From: Procambarus clarkii
Lineage: Eukaryota; Arthropoda; Malacostraca; Decapoda; Cambaridae
Reading direction: 5' to 3'
Assembly: GCF_040958095.1 (NCBI RefSeq)
Contig: NC_091209.1
Coordinates: 13,071,424 to 13,135,423 of the forward strand
DNA length: 64,000 nt
Each line of letters begins with the position of its first letter. The first letter of the stretch is position 1. The notes under the pieces are model-generated. The model was not told the origin of the DNA. It saw nothing but the letters and a program-made list of their open reading frames with translations, and did not search any database. This document shows, one piece after another, positions 46,135 to 57,900 of this stretch. The translations under genes were made by a program, and so were the position numbers.

Positions 46135-49100
46135 CTGTGGAGCAAACCAAACATGACACCATTTCCATACCAAACAATGAAACATAAAACATTAATACTA
46201 GGGTTGCCAATCAACCTTCTCACATTTGTACACGTTAATTACATACAACATGTGGCAGCCTGTCACCCACATAGATGAGAGTACAATCATACACTCAAAA
46301 CAATAGCTTTTTACTATTCATTCTGTAGAGGGCTTACTAAAAAAGATAACGGCCAAAGCTAACTTGTCATAGGTCTTGTATGGTTCATATAGGTACTGTA
46401 CTCTCTTAGAACTAAGATTGCAGTGTGTTAGGCCAAGAATTACTTATTTAGGCTCGGAACAAGTTAGGTTTATGGTTACTGTTTCACTTTTTGTTATGCC
46501 ATTTCGAATTTCCATTAGTACAAAACGGGAATATATTGGATACAACAGTACATATTTTGTACATTCCAACCACAGTAGTTATAGTTTGGAATGTACAACC
46601 CTGTACAATCCAACCAAAATTTGAATGTACAAATGAATTCAACTCTTCTTCAATTTTGGAAAATGGGTCGACAATTTAGCACATGACGATTCGCACAAAT
46701 AGATGTAACTGACCTGTGTGTGCAGAGGTTGGAGAGGCTCCGTGCACAGCCAGGGAGTTTGTGAGGCCCCTCGACGCCTCAGACGCAGGCGCCACCACGG
46801 CCACCTCCTGTCAACACAAGTAAGTAAGTAATTATCAAAAGAAGGCACCAAACCGGGAAGGCTATGTAGCGCCATGTCAACACAAGTGTATTATACCTCC
46901 TGTCCCCCGTTTTCTTCTTTTCATATTATTTGCTAAAACATTTATATAATGGTAATGTCTTCTCACAGACACAACAGGATAAAACCCCACACTTGTGTAT
47001 TTGTAGATTGTATGTATAGATTTATACCAAGTTTTTCGCACTTTCCAGAGTGCGAAAAGTTTTATAGAAACTAGTCGTTGAGAGACAAGTCTCGTCCTAA
47101 CTACACACTCAGATCTTGATAAAGAACTCAGAAGAGTGCGAAACTGTGTGTAAATCTTTACATAAAATACACAAGTACATGTGTGGGTTTTTATTCTATT
47201 TATATCCCTGTTAAAAGTTCGTAAATTACATAGGGAAAAACTGCAGTTTTCTGCATCATATCAAAGCAACCTGGACGATTCTGTACCCAATTGCTTTAAT
47301 TGTAATTTGAAATTTTGTTCCGGAAGGCTAGTTCATTGGGTAGATTCACTCCTTCAGTGTCCGGTAACACTGTATATTTACAAGAAAATAGTATGAATTT
47401 CGTTACAACGTATGTATATACACGTGTAACTTTAGGTGCATTACCTTTCGATAATTACTTGTGTATATATATACATACAATACATTTATATCAATGTACT
47501 GCATAGCAACAACTGATAGGGTGCAGTGACTACATATATCAGTTGCAATTATAGGTAAAAATCACGTATATAAATGTGGCAAAGAAATGACAAGACGTGT
47601 ATAGACATGACGTAATTATTCATCTACTCCATTATCGGATGGAGGGGGGGAGGGGGGTTACGTTTGTGTAGAGGAGCAGATCCTGGGAGTTGATTTGTCT
47701 TGCCAGGAACCCATGTCAGCGCTGACTCTACCAACTGTCCTGGGTTGCTCGGCGCTCTGCCGGAGATCTTACGCTCCTCCTCATGTGATCAATTAAACAA
47801 GTGAAGCGCAGTGGTATACGTCTCCGGCTCGTAACCGAGAGAGGGGTAGACATAAGAACATGAATTCACGAAACTGGAAAAGGTATAGAAAGGCCATTGA
47901 GCACGTTTTTCCATCTGATGGCTCTATTCGCCTAGCAGTAAATAGGTATCAATGAGTTAAGCAACTGTTGTAGGGTGCATCCTGCTGAAGGTGTCATTGG
48001 ACAAGGGGTCCAAGGGGGACCACGTGTAGGCAAAGTACCTCTGATATTTTGGGCAGTCTGCCTCGCCCACAACCACTTCACCGTTCGTGTAGCTGGCATT
48101 TCCGCCCTGACGTCACCAAGTCTCAACAACATCCGAACTATGACTTATAATTCTTCCATTTGAAAACCCACACGATAAAAATAAATAGGGGGTTGAGGAT
48201 TTAATAAAAGCTTAAAGTTGAATATTAATAAAGAAAAATCTGGCCCATTAAAACTTTGCTATTTTGATGGTTGATAACACGACCCCTGCAGTTATCTTAA
48301 TTTAAGAGCCAAATACACGTCCACTAGCACGGTATTTAGAAGACATTATCAATATAAGTGGGAAATGAAGACCACCACCATCAAAACCTTTGTAGCTGCA
48401 GCTAATCAGACGCGCGCAATCTGCCAAGCCCAATAGTTAGTGCATTCAATTATTAGCCTTAACTAGTTAGATTTTATTACCCCTAAAATCGAACGACAAG
48501 AGCAGTTATTTGGTCGACGGATCGAGTTATTTATGATTCATCGGCCGCTGTGGGGGGGGGGGGGGGTAGAAATAGCCTAAGCTACTCTATCCCTTTGAGT
48601 TAGTCTAGTTCATTTATTATGCACCCCATACCCATCTTGTTACCCCTTTGAGATGTATTTTTTCTTCTCACTAAACATACTTGAACTTGCATCGGCCGCG
48701 ATAATCCTATACTCTGAATTCTTATACTTGACAAGTTGCCTTACCTGGCGAGGTGGGTGAGAGCCCGTCTGAGGTGCGACTCTTGGATGGGGCTGGTGGA
48801 GCACAGGTCAAGGCTGTGGTACTGTGGGTTCATGGCCCGCACATACGCCTCCTTGTCCTCCACCTCCTTCAGCCATAATACCTTTTCCTCCTCTATGATG
48901 CGGCATCTTTCCTCCTCCCTAAGGCGAAGTCGTTCCTCCTCCTCCTCCTCCTCCTTTCCTACATAGTTGTGGTTCCTCACCTCATCAGTCTCCCAGTCCT
49001 CGACATTCCCCCACATCCACCCCTCATTCATGCTGTGGTTTTCTGCCGTTTCCCCTCCCTCCATCTGATCATTATCCTCGTTTTCTTTTGCCACGTTTTG

Positions 49101-49796
49101 GGTAGTGATGGTAGCTGTGGTCTGGATGGGACTGGTTGTAATTGGCGATTGGTTGTCACTGGTTGATGCTACTGGGAAACTTTGGTTGTCGTTGATGAAT
49201 ACTACTGAGGAATCTTTATCAGTATTTGTTGCCGCTAAAGTATCTTGGCTGTCAGTGGTTGTTGCTTCGTTGTTACCGACTGGTGCTGAGGAATCTTGGT
49301 TGCTATTAATTGGGGCTGATGCATCGTGATTGTTATTGGATACTGCAACTTGCTCTTGGTTGCTAGGTGTTGTTGCTAAAGAATCTTGGTTGCCAATTGC
49401 TGCTGTCGAGGAGTCTTGCTTGTTATCGTCTGTTGTTAATAAAGCTTGGTTGCCGCCGACGGCATGGAAATCCTCGCCTACTGTTTCCATGCTCATTTTG
49501 GCATTATCAGTGGCCACAAACACAGCTACACTGTCACTGACGGGGAACATGTCCACGTTGTTATTGTCACTGGCTTCGGCCATGTCATTGGTATCTACCA
49601 CAGCGATAGTTTTGCCCACACCATCGCTCGAGCTGCACTGATCCACCTCACGTTGGCCATTAATGCTACTACTTTGGGTTGTGTCCTTCATATGGGCCAT
49701 ATCTGCACTGGTTTTGGCCTCGCCAGCATCCGAGATACGCCGGGAGTCAGGATCGAGGCGGGGATCAGGGCCCTCCATGCTAGTGGAGAACCCCAT
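44704..49796 (-). CDS. Gene B: condensation/acyltransferase-like paralog of gene A, catalytic motif lost
   Basis: Minus-strand exons 49796-48745, 46807-46714 and 46134-44704 join (phases 2 and 0, as in gene A) into 858 aa. Residues 1 to about 300 are a unique acidic, Asn/Ser/Thr/Gln-rich extension ending in a charged helix (EEEEEEERLRLREEERCR). From LWLKEVEDKEAYVRA onward it aligns with gene A through exon 2 and exon 3 (FLWGGPLCTA against SFEGPLWCAR; KICDTLVQLLDDVMAE against KICGFIVKLLNDVIAG). Where gene A has HNSVADG, gene B has PKPFAEE (about 529-535), so no catalytic His or Asp-Gly remains. It retains counterparts of the later blocks (NFWRTAKSVYMQQW, SISNIR). An 11-aa repeat, SADATLTTSSN, lies in the linker. 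Likely a non-catalytic member of the family; function unknown. The 5' end may include a further noncoding exon. Confidence 0.78.
45766..45924 (-). repeat. Coding 33-bp tandem repeat in gene B
   Basis: Four near-identical 11-residue units (TNDATLTTSSN, then three of SADATLTTSSN) and a partial fifth. Same period and same location in the protein as the gene A array, but unrelated in sequence. Confidence 0.93.
46135..46713 (-). other. Gene B intron 2
   Basis: 579-bp intron with a 13-bp-arm inverted repeat at 46557-46569 and 46586-46598. No other feature seen. Confidence 0.75.
46714..46807 (-). CDS. Gene B coding exon 2
   Basis: 94 nt; completes Arg, then 31 codons (RWPWWRLRLRRRGASQTPWL and on), ending CAG|GTCAGT. 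Same phases and nearly the same length as gene A exon 2; QTPW aligns with QTWF. It is unusually Trp/Arg-rich. A LINE tail has inserted right at its acceptor. Confidence 0.75.
46808..48744 (-). other. Gene B intron 1
   Basis: 1.94-kb intron containing the LINE tail, a hairpin at 47033-47058 (arms of 10 bp), a run of G near 47642-47656, and SINE-like sequence with the cctagcagtaaataggta block near 47930-48000, preceded by a tRNA-like remnant near 47700. Confidence 0.75.
46821..46874 (-). mobile_element. 54-bp truncated LINE tail at the gene B exon 2 acceptor
   Basis: The insert matches the 3' end of the LINE at 42644-43116 (reverse orientation; ends in a TTAC-type tail). It is flanked by a 12-bp duplication, tgtcaacacaag, at 46809-46820 and 46875-46886. 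The duplication includes the A of the splice acceptor AG (46809-46808), so the insertion lies in the last bases of intron 1. Confidence 0.85.
48745..49796 (-). CDS. Gene B coding exon 1 (long N-terminal extension)
   Basis: 350 codons plus two bases of a split Arg codon; donor CCAG|GTAAGG on the minus strand. It starts MGFSTSMEGPDPRLDPD. It is rich in Asp, Ser, Asn, Gln and Thr, with imperfect SNQD/NNNHD-type motifs, then a Glu/Arg helix. Only the last 50 or so residues align with gene A. An acceptor-like ttaacag ends just upstream (exon could begin at 49849), with no in-frame ATG before 49796. Confidence 0.75.
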
Positions 49797-51271
49797 TATG
49801 TTTGTAGTGCCTCTTGCGTCGTGTTGGCGGTGCCTCCTGTCTCGGTGATCTGTTAACAGATATTAAATATATAAACTGGGGTATAATTGGGTTGCAATCT
49901 GGTGCTACAAAAACATTTTAAACGCTGACTTTAAATTATTGGATTTTTTTTTTTTATGTAAGTAGGCCTACGTCTGCACACAATAGGATAAAGTAAATGA
50001 TCTTTTACATATATTTTGGACAATAATATATAATTAATAAATATATATTCGTCTCCCGCTTCCCAGAGGAATGAGTGTAAGGAAAGTGAAGGAGTTATGC
50101 CTGACGTCTTTGTAAGACTTAACTCCCCCACCCACATTTGCCCCTACCCCTATATTATATATTATTATATAGTATATAATAGAGACTATATCTCCGAGGC
50201 TATCGGTCCCTACATTTGTATTAGAGGTGGTACCCTTTTTAGGTTAAAAAAAAGATATATATTTATATATATATTATATAAAATATAAGAAGTGTGAGAA
50301 GAGCAGAGCAGGGAACGTATCTGATTATTGGGAGTATAACAGCAGCTTAAAGAGACTTTTGGCTGTGTTGTGCAGAAAATAATATACCAGCGAAAATAAT
50401 AAACGTGTAAAGCCTACTATGGCTGGATATAAATATAGCGGGCATTGGATTAAATCAAATCCATTCGAGTCAAAATGTGTCTAGTCAAAAAACTCAATGA
50501 AAACCGCGCAAGATAAATGTTTAGACACCGCCAACTCTTCTTCCCTTATAAAGAAAACGCGTGCAATAGGGATCCATAAGATGTTAGTTCGTCTGCCATG
50601 TGTTGCTACGCTACGGCAAATGTGCAGAATAATATATCGCAATGATATTTTCCAATCGTGCTGTGCGTGAAGGAATATTTGTGCGAACTTAATTGTTCTA
50701 TTTTAATGTTTATTCCTGTTTAGCCAAAGGTTTAACAAACTATTCCAATTAGATTGGACGTTTTAGCAACGGTCAATGAAATTGTCAAAGTATGTGTTGT
50801 TTTTCCAGATTGATTTTAGGCATTTAGCGTTTAAAACACTAATCTGTTAAAAAACTTAAATCATTAACCAAGATACACAGTATAATTGCAATGGTTTATC
50901 AGATTACTGATACCTACGGGGGGGGGGGGGATAAGCAAACCACACGTACGCCAAAACATGACCGCTCGCGCGCGCACACATGCAAACATGCACACACGTG
51001 TGCTCATACGAGCCCTGCATGTATAAGCGTGTGTGGCATGGTGTGTGTGTGTGTGTGTGTGTCGGTATGAGCGCGTGTGAGTTAGCAAGTGCCATGACAC
51101 TTGTCCAGCACATCAATAGGAAAACATACACGAGAAGCTTGTGAGGACCCACCGTAGCTTCCTCTCTGATAATTATCACTGCAAAAACTAAAGGGTATAA
51201 TACAAAATTTTGGGATAGAAGCATGGACTTGGTAATTAATATTAATGGCGCTAGAGCAGTTTTTTTTTAGT

Positions 51272-51575
51272 TTAGTTCATTTATTATGCACCCAATACCC
51301 ATCTTGTGGGGGGGGGGGTAGTGGAAAGGGTTACAGAGGCACATGATGGGCTCAGGGACTGAGCCCCACAATTCATTTAGCTAAGCAAGTTACAATCTTG
51401 ATGAGCTAGTTACAAAATTCAGTATAAGTCGTCACATCATTAATGGGTTCCAGATCGACCAAAAGTACAGTTTCTAAATTAAGCAACTGAAATATGTGGA
51501 GAGCTAGTGTCACAATTGATATGTTTGTCCTGCACACCACCCTCCATCCAGTGGGGGGGGGGGGGGGCGCACGAA
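51272..51575 (+). repeat. Interspersed repeat, left member of an inverted pair
   Basis: Starts agttcatttattatgcaccc and runs through ggcacatgatgggctcaggg and gtgtcacaattgatatg to a G-run. It matches the reverse complement of 52985-53225. Short pieces occur at 48606-48645, 9040-9085 and 6840-6915. Confidence 0.85.
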
Positions 51576-51999
51576 CCCGTTTCAACAGTATCAATAATCA
51601 TGAACTATCGATTGAGGGGAGGCTGTAGTCACGTGACTGACGTGTTTTGAAGTCTGCATAAATAATGAGTAACCATGGAATGTGTTAATAATGAATGTTC
51701 TATATAAAAATAATTTATACAAACATGAAATGCGGCATTTAATAACAGTACCCCGAATTACAGTGATACATGGTACGTACATGGAACAAATAAACACACA
51801 TTCTTTAATTTAAATGGGGCTAATTGGCGGGCTTTGACGTATCTTGTTTTAACTTGTGTGGCCATTGAAGAGAACAACTATATGCGAATAATTACATATT
51901 TTCTCGTAATCTTACGTAATATTAATTCGCAGATATTTGTAAATTATAACCCCCATGCGAAACGTACGGGCCGGGAAATGTTGAGAGCAGCTGGTCTGC

Positions 52000-52490
52000 A
52001 GTACTCGCCTAGTTGTACTTGCCAGGGGTTGATCTTCTGCTCTTTGGTCCCGCCTCTCAACTGTCAATCAACTGTACAGATTCCCGAGCCTACTTTATGT
52101 AGGCTTCATCATACCTACATTTGAAACTGTGTATGGAGTCAGCCTCCACCACATCACTTCCTAGTGCGTTCCATTTATTAACTACTGTGACACTGAAAAA
52201 TTATTTATAATGTTTCTGTGGCTCATTTGGGTACTCAGCTTCCACCTGTGTCCCCTTGTTCGTGTCCCACCCGTGCTGGAGAGCTTGTCTTTGTCCACCC
52301 TGTTAATTCCCCTGCGAATTTTGTAGGTGGTTATCATGTCTCCCCTTACTCTTCTGTTTTCCAGGGACGTGAGGTTTAGCTCCTTTAGCCTTTCCTCGTA
52401 ACTCATACCTCTTAGTTCCGGGTCGAGTCTGGTGGCATACCACTGAATTTTCTCTTTGTCTTGTGTTTAACTAGGTATGGACAAGGGCAG
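52000..52490 (-). mobile_element. LINE 3' fragment, same family as 795-2710
   Basis: Encodes MSYEERLKELNLTSLENRR, then INRVDKDKL and a GHRWKL segment. The 3' flank (gtactcgcctagttgta on the + strand) matches the end of the other two copies. It is 5'-truncated. Confidence 0.88.
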
Positions 52491-52984
52491 TGGCGGCCTT
52501 TGGTGTCAAATATGCAATCGAAGGCATAATGGACGTAACCATTTGCGTAATTTAGCACAAATATGTGGTATAATAGAACTATGAAAAATTAGGGTTGGTT
52601 GTCTTTTTCGGCCTCCACAAAAGTCTTAGTACAAAATGTGTGTGTGTGGGGGGGGGGGGGGGGGTTACAACAGTATACAAATTTACAAACCCCACCCATA
52701 GTAATGATTGTACCTATCAGTTTTGGCTGACAGGTTAAAACAAATAAAAAAACTAAACAGATAAGCTGTAACACTATTTCGTCACGAATTCACCCATCTT
52801 TATTACACAATGTTTACCAAGCTTGGACGTTCACCGTGTACTGCCACACCCACTCAAAATATTCACCTTTGTACACATTTCCAATTGTCATACTTTCTTT
52901 TGGTTTACGTCAATATTATTACAAAAATACATTTTAGTCCCAGTTTGCTAACTGTAGGTAGTAACCAAGTGATTGTAACCTATC

Positions 52985-53225
52985 CACCGCTGGCCACTGG
53001 ATGGGGGGGGGGGCGGTGTGCAGGACAAACGTGTATGAATTGTGACACTAGCTCTCCACATATGTCAGTTGCTTAATTTAGAAACTGTTCTTGTGGTCAT
53101 GGCTTGAGCCCACTGTTGTGACCAAGTACATTGAATTTTGTAACTAGCATATCAAGACTAATTTTGCTTAGCTAAATGACTTGTCCCTGAGCCCATTATG
53201 TGCCTGTAACCCTTTCCACTACAGT
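52985..53225 (-). repeat. Interspersed repeat, right member of an inverted pair
   Basis: Reverse-oriented partner of 51272-51575 (gtgtgcaggacaaacg, ctagctctccacatatgtc, gagcccattatgtgcc). The pair brackets a LINE fragment. Confidence 0.85.
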
Positions 53226-53485
53226 CATCTATAATAAGTCGCATTTTTAACGTTGTGATAACCAACGTTACAAAGGCAATCTAATATGAAAAATAACGAC
53301 TCGCATATTTTCGCTTTGTGTCAAACTCTGTAGGTTAGGTGGGTTGCTTGCGTTCGTACGTTGCGGATTTTTTTTAGCAAGAGATCGGGCTGGTCTACAA
53401 ACATTAATTTCTAGGTATTTTTGTATAATAAAGCGATTAAAATACCCATCCTGGCTAAACGTGCTTTTTCTCGGAATTATATTAT

Positions 53486-53757
53486 TTATTTATTTATTTA
53501 TTTATGAAGACTTCTTACATTCGTGTACAGCCACTAGCACGCATAGCGTTTCGGACAGGTCCTTTATCCTGATTTTTCCTCCGAATATGACCCGCCAAAT
53601 CGTTTAACAACCAGGTACCCATTCACTGCTGGGTGAACAGAGGCTACGGTTAGGGATTGGCGCCCAGTCAACCCTCCCCTGTCAGGATACGAACCCAGGC
53701 CAAAGCCCTCGGGAATCCCCGGGCGAGTGCTTTACTATTGCGCCACGGGCACTGCTA
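53486..53757 (-). mobile_element. SINE family B, full copy
   Basis: TTTA tail at the left, body, and tRNA-like head at the right (A-box-like tggcgcaatagt and B-box ggttcgtatcc on the minus strand). Confidence 0.85.
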
Positions 53758-54610
53758 TATATCTTTAAATTCTTATTCTAGTCATATCAAAACAACTGCC
53801 GCCACACACGTGAAATACCATCCACTGTATTAGCACGCACAACCGATTCAGAATAAAGGTTTGGCGTGACACCCGCGAGGGACAAAGCCATCTATACGGC
53901 CACACGCAGTAGGGCTAAGCATGTCTTCCCACCCGGAAAACAATGACCCCGAGGAAACACAAGAGTGACGCAATACATTCCTAGCCTCATGCCAATAATG
54001 TGACATGCTGCCTCGCCATTGTCTACAAGTACATATATACCATCACCCCTAAGTCATCAACTCGTGATGATGCAGAGACCGGCCATAACCCCTCTTGTTG
54101 GGGGTATTATTCGGGTTTATAGGCCTACACACACAAGCATCCGTTTTATAGGCTTACACGTAAGCATTGTTTCATATGCCTACACATTCATCAGTTGGCA
54201 CTAATATATACACACACATACATTATATTATATATATATATTTGTTTTGTCACATGCATGTACAGCCGCTACAAACAATATATATGAAACCACTAGTTTA
54301 ATTGAAGTTCGTTAAATATTGTTAGTGACAGCCAATGTTACATGTTGGTTTTATTTGGCTTGTACAAGTTAATTCTACAAGTGTTGACAATATTCTACAA
54401 GTGGACGGGCCCAAGAGCGACTGAACCCCAGCAAACAAGCACTCACTACGCAACTTCATTTTTAATTCAGGTATTTATCGCCGAGTCACGTGACTCGGCA
54501 AGCACTTGCGCAATCCTTTTAAGACATTGATCTTATTCGATCCAATATAGTAGTAATTCCCTGAAATATTTAAAGAATATTGAAATTAAATCAAATTCAA
54601 GAAAACTTAC

Positions 54611-54720
54611 TGCACTGCGGAGCCGCCGCTAGACTGCCAAAAACGATATCTGCGTCGTACGCTGATTATTTTGTCCCTATACAAAGTCCTGGCGTCTTGA
54701 GGCGGGTATGGGCGTCTGCT
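54611..54720 (-). promoter_or_regulatory. Candidate first noncoding exon of gene B
   Basis: On the minus strand a GC-rich stretch ends in TGCA|GTAAGT (exon end 54611). It lies 4.8 kb upstream of the acceptor at 49850-49851 before the gene B coding exon. Only the donor match and local composition support it. Confidence 0.22.
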
Positions 54721-54959
54721 CCATATAACCCCTTCACAACCTGGTCACCATAATCCACAACACTTGTGTGTGGGAGGCGTGGAGTTCAGGCACGGGCACC
54801 CAGCTGGAGGTTGGAGGGAGCGTGGCCGTGCACTGTGGTAGTGGGGCGGAGACTGGGGTGATGGAGGAGGCCGCGGCACAGGGTGGGGGTGCTTGCATAC
54901 TGCCCTCCCCCACCACCAACACTGACGCGACGTGGTGCAATGCTAACACCCTTAACCTC

Positions 54960-55060
54960 ACCTGTCTTTTCTACCCTCTTTCTCTCTCTCTTCCTCTTTC
55001 TGAGTTCTGGTTCTGACTCTCTCACTGCTCTCCCCTCCCCATCTCTATCTTACTGCTCTC

Positions 55061-55094
<34 letters not shown>

Positions 55095-55235
55095 TGTTCT
55101 CCCCCCCCCCTCTCTTTTCTCTTACTGCTCTCATCTCTCTCTTACTGTTCTCCCCCCCCCTCTCTTTTTCTCTTACTGCTCTCATCTCTCTCTTACTGCT
55201 CTCCCCCCCTCTCTTACACTCATTGCTCTCTCTCC
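54960..55235. repeat. CT-rich microsatellite and imperfect tandem repeat
   Basis: CT runs alternating with C-runs and with a recurring ttactgctctc block. Long open frames here are low-complexity artefacts. Confidence 0.9.
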
Positions 55236-57104
55236 CTGGTTTAATGACTGACTCTAAAATACGTATATTATTGCAGGTATATGTTGAAAACTGATAAATC
55301 TAGGAAAGATTAACGGGATATTATTTGTTTAAACGGGATTTTTTTGTATTTTCTGCATATAAATATGTAATAAAAAAAAGTAAATATATGTTTTATGGAT
55401 AATAAACATCTTCAATACAAAGAGTTGTTAAATATATGGCAACTAGGGTACACATAAACACAAGTTACACAGTATTTAGCAACACGTGTTGCAATGATGT
55501 TAGTGAAGCGAAAATAGATAATTACACAATTTTGTTTTAACATCACAATAACTTACTGGCCAATCAGCAATATATACTTTATCCCTAGTCAAAGTCCAGA
55601 ATTAGGTATCAGTGTATATAGCCCTGTATTTATTAATAGCTATTCTGCAATCATTTCTTGTAAGGTCTTCCCTCGTGTACTTTTGGATGACATCTCCCAA
55701 ACGTTTCGCCCACGTTATATGAATATGAATGATGAAATTACTCTTAAACTGAGGATGCCCATGTTGACAATGTGAGAGGCTGAAACCCACGAAACTAGCA
55801 TTCTGGAGAAACTCCAGGGCCCAGGAGGATCGGGTGTAGGACTGAATGATAAGAGAGATGGTGTGGAATGAAAATCTGGTCCCGTTTCTACTAGCGTTCA
55901 CAACTGTAGTCACTGTCAAGTAGGAAGGTTTGTCACGTAAAGTACTATTGTGAAGTTTGCTAACACGGGTAGACCGGATAATGAGGATTTCTTTAATCAC
56001 AGGCAAATTACATAATTTCAAGAGTTTCCCAGTATCTTAATGCAGACAGGTCTACGGGGATTAATGACTGCACAGTCAATAAATGTGGGGAATATATGCG
56101 AGTGTCGTAGTTTCTGTTAAATTTTTTAAGTGGTGTGCCGAAGGTTGAGAGATTGGTTTCCTTCAACTGCCAACCGCAGGTATCGGTAGTCCAAACAGAT
56201 TCTCCCAATTAGTATATATATCACACTGGTGGATGTTTTGTGATATACTTCCACAGCTTTCAAATCTGAAAACGGCAGTTTTATCCGTAAGGCAAATGGG
56301 TCGGCTGCCAAAGAACCCTGCATAAATGGAATGCCTCAAAAAGTGTCCTTTCCATTTAAAATTGTACACATACAGTATAACAGATATATTGCAATACCAC
56401 AATTTTGAGTTATAAAGCAGCTCGTGCAATGTATGTTACGTAGGATTATGAGAGGGACTACTTTTTCTATTGATATCTTGTAAATCATGTGGCATTGTTA
56501 GTAGCATGCTTGCCATTCTCCCCACAACCATAAACACCCAGGTTTTATGGGTTGAAATCCTGGACAGGGTGGGATTTGTGAACTGGAGCCAGAAGTCACA
56601 CACGTTATCTGCTCTAAAATCATGTAAAGAAGTCGGCATCATTATGACAAAACATTCAGGTGGAAGTAATTAACCAAAGAAAATGCTAAGCCAGTATAGC
56701 TACATTAAATTTTCTGGTACAAACTAAAGGAGTTGAGAAACTTACCTTAAAATGCAAATTCAAACCTCTTGATTAGGAGAAGTCATCTGATCCAGATAGT
56801 AGGAGAAAGTTGTCCTTTACTCAGCGATTCAGAACTCCATAGCTCCACCAATAAGCAGGCACAAATCCAAAAAATACAATGAAATAGTGTTCACACTTAA
56901 TTAAGGACCAATCTCACAGCTTCCTAGGAACAAGGTCAGTTTAAATTGCTGCTACACAAATGCCAAAATTGTGGTACATAAATTTAACAAAGTATGTGCA
57001 GATACAGAGGAACAGAATTCTGACATTTTGGGATCAATGAAACTTGCAGATGAGAGAGAAATGAAGGGGGAATTGTATCCTCTAGCCTACTACCCACTTC
57101 TCAC

Positions 57105-57345
57105 AAAAGACAGAAGTTACAGTCTGTGGATGCACAGTGGTAACACTTGCCCTGTATCTCATGAGTGATTTAATCTGGGATCGAGTGCTGGCCAATGAAG
57201 ATTGACTAGGCACCAATCCTTATTTCTTGCCTCTGTTCACCAGCAATAATTGGATACCTGGTTGATAACTGGAGTTATCGGTTCCTGTACACACACCCTG
57301 AGTTCACAAAATAAAATAAATAAATAAATACAAATACAAGTAAAC
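57105..57345 (+). mobile_element. SINE family B, diverged forward copy
   Basis: Head remnant (gatttaatctgggatcgag), body (gactaggcaccaatcctta, ggatacctggttg) and an ATAAA-type tail at about 57308-57340. Confidence 0.68.
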
Positions 57346-57781
57346 TGATAGTGGGAGTATATTACAGGACAGGCACAGCAAGAGCAGTAGTAGTTACAGA
57401 TAAGCAAAATGTGTTACAGGCAGTGAACTACTTCATGTTGTTTCATTTACAGATGCTGGTTCACTAGGAAAAAGAATTGCTTAGTAAGAATTTTGGCATA
57501 CAGAGCAATCTCCAAGTCATACTTGTGCAGCATTCAAGTACATAAAACCATACAAGGCCTTTTCATTATCAAATTTACGAGGTTGCAATCTGCCAGCAAA
57601 AAGAGTAAAGCATTTGGCTAGCGTTTTAAAAATTCTTGCAGAGCAAACGTTGATTTGCAGAGGTGGTATAAAACAATTAGATCTTCACACAATGGCAATT
57701 ACCTAGGTCTATAAGAATTCATTCCAGAGAATAATGCAGTCTTAGGACAGCACCTTCAGACTAAAAGCTACCTGAGCACAT

Positions 57782-57900
57782 CCACAAGGGCTGTGATGAG
57801 GGTTTTTGAATCTACATCCGAGAGTATCCTAGACGCGCCTCAATCGAGTGCTAGTCGCCCTTGTGGATTTGTTCATTTTATGAATCACGCTATTGTGATT
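57782..57900. repeat. Diverged relative of the 12848-12975 tRNA-like inverted repeat
   Basis: atccacaagggctgtgatgag at the left and gcccttgtggatttgttcat at the right flank a decayed middle. Confidence 0.65.

Noticed and set aside
55602-56021. 139-codon minus-strand frame as a gene
   Set aside because: No recognised domain, no supported splice partner and AT-rich codon use; kept only as a mention in the regional entry.
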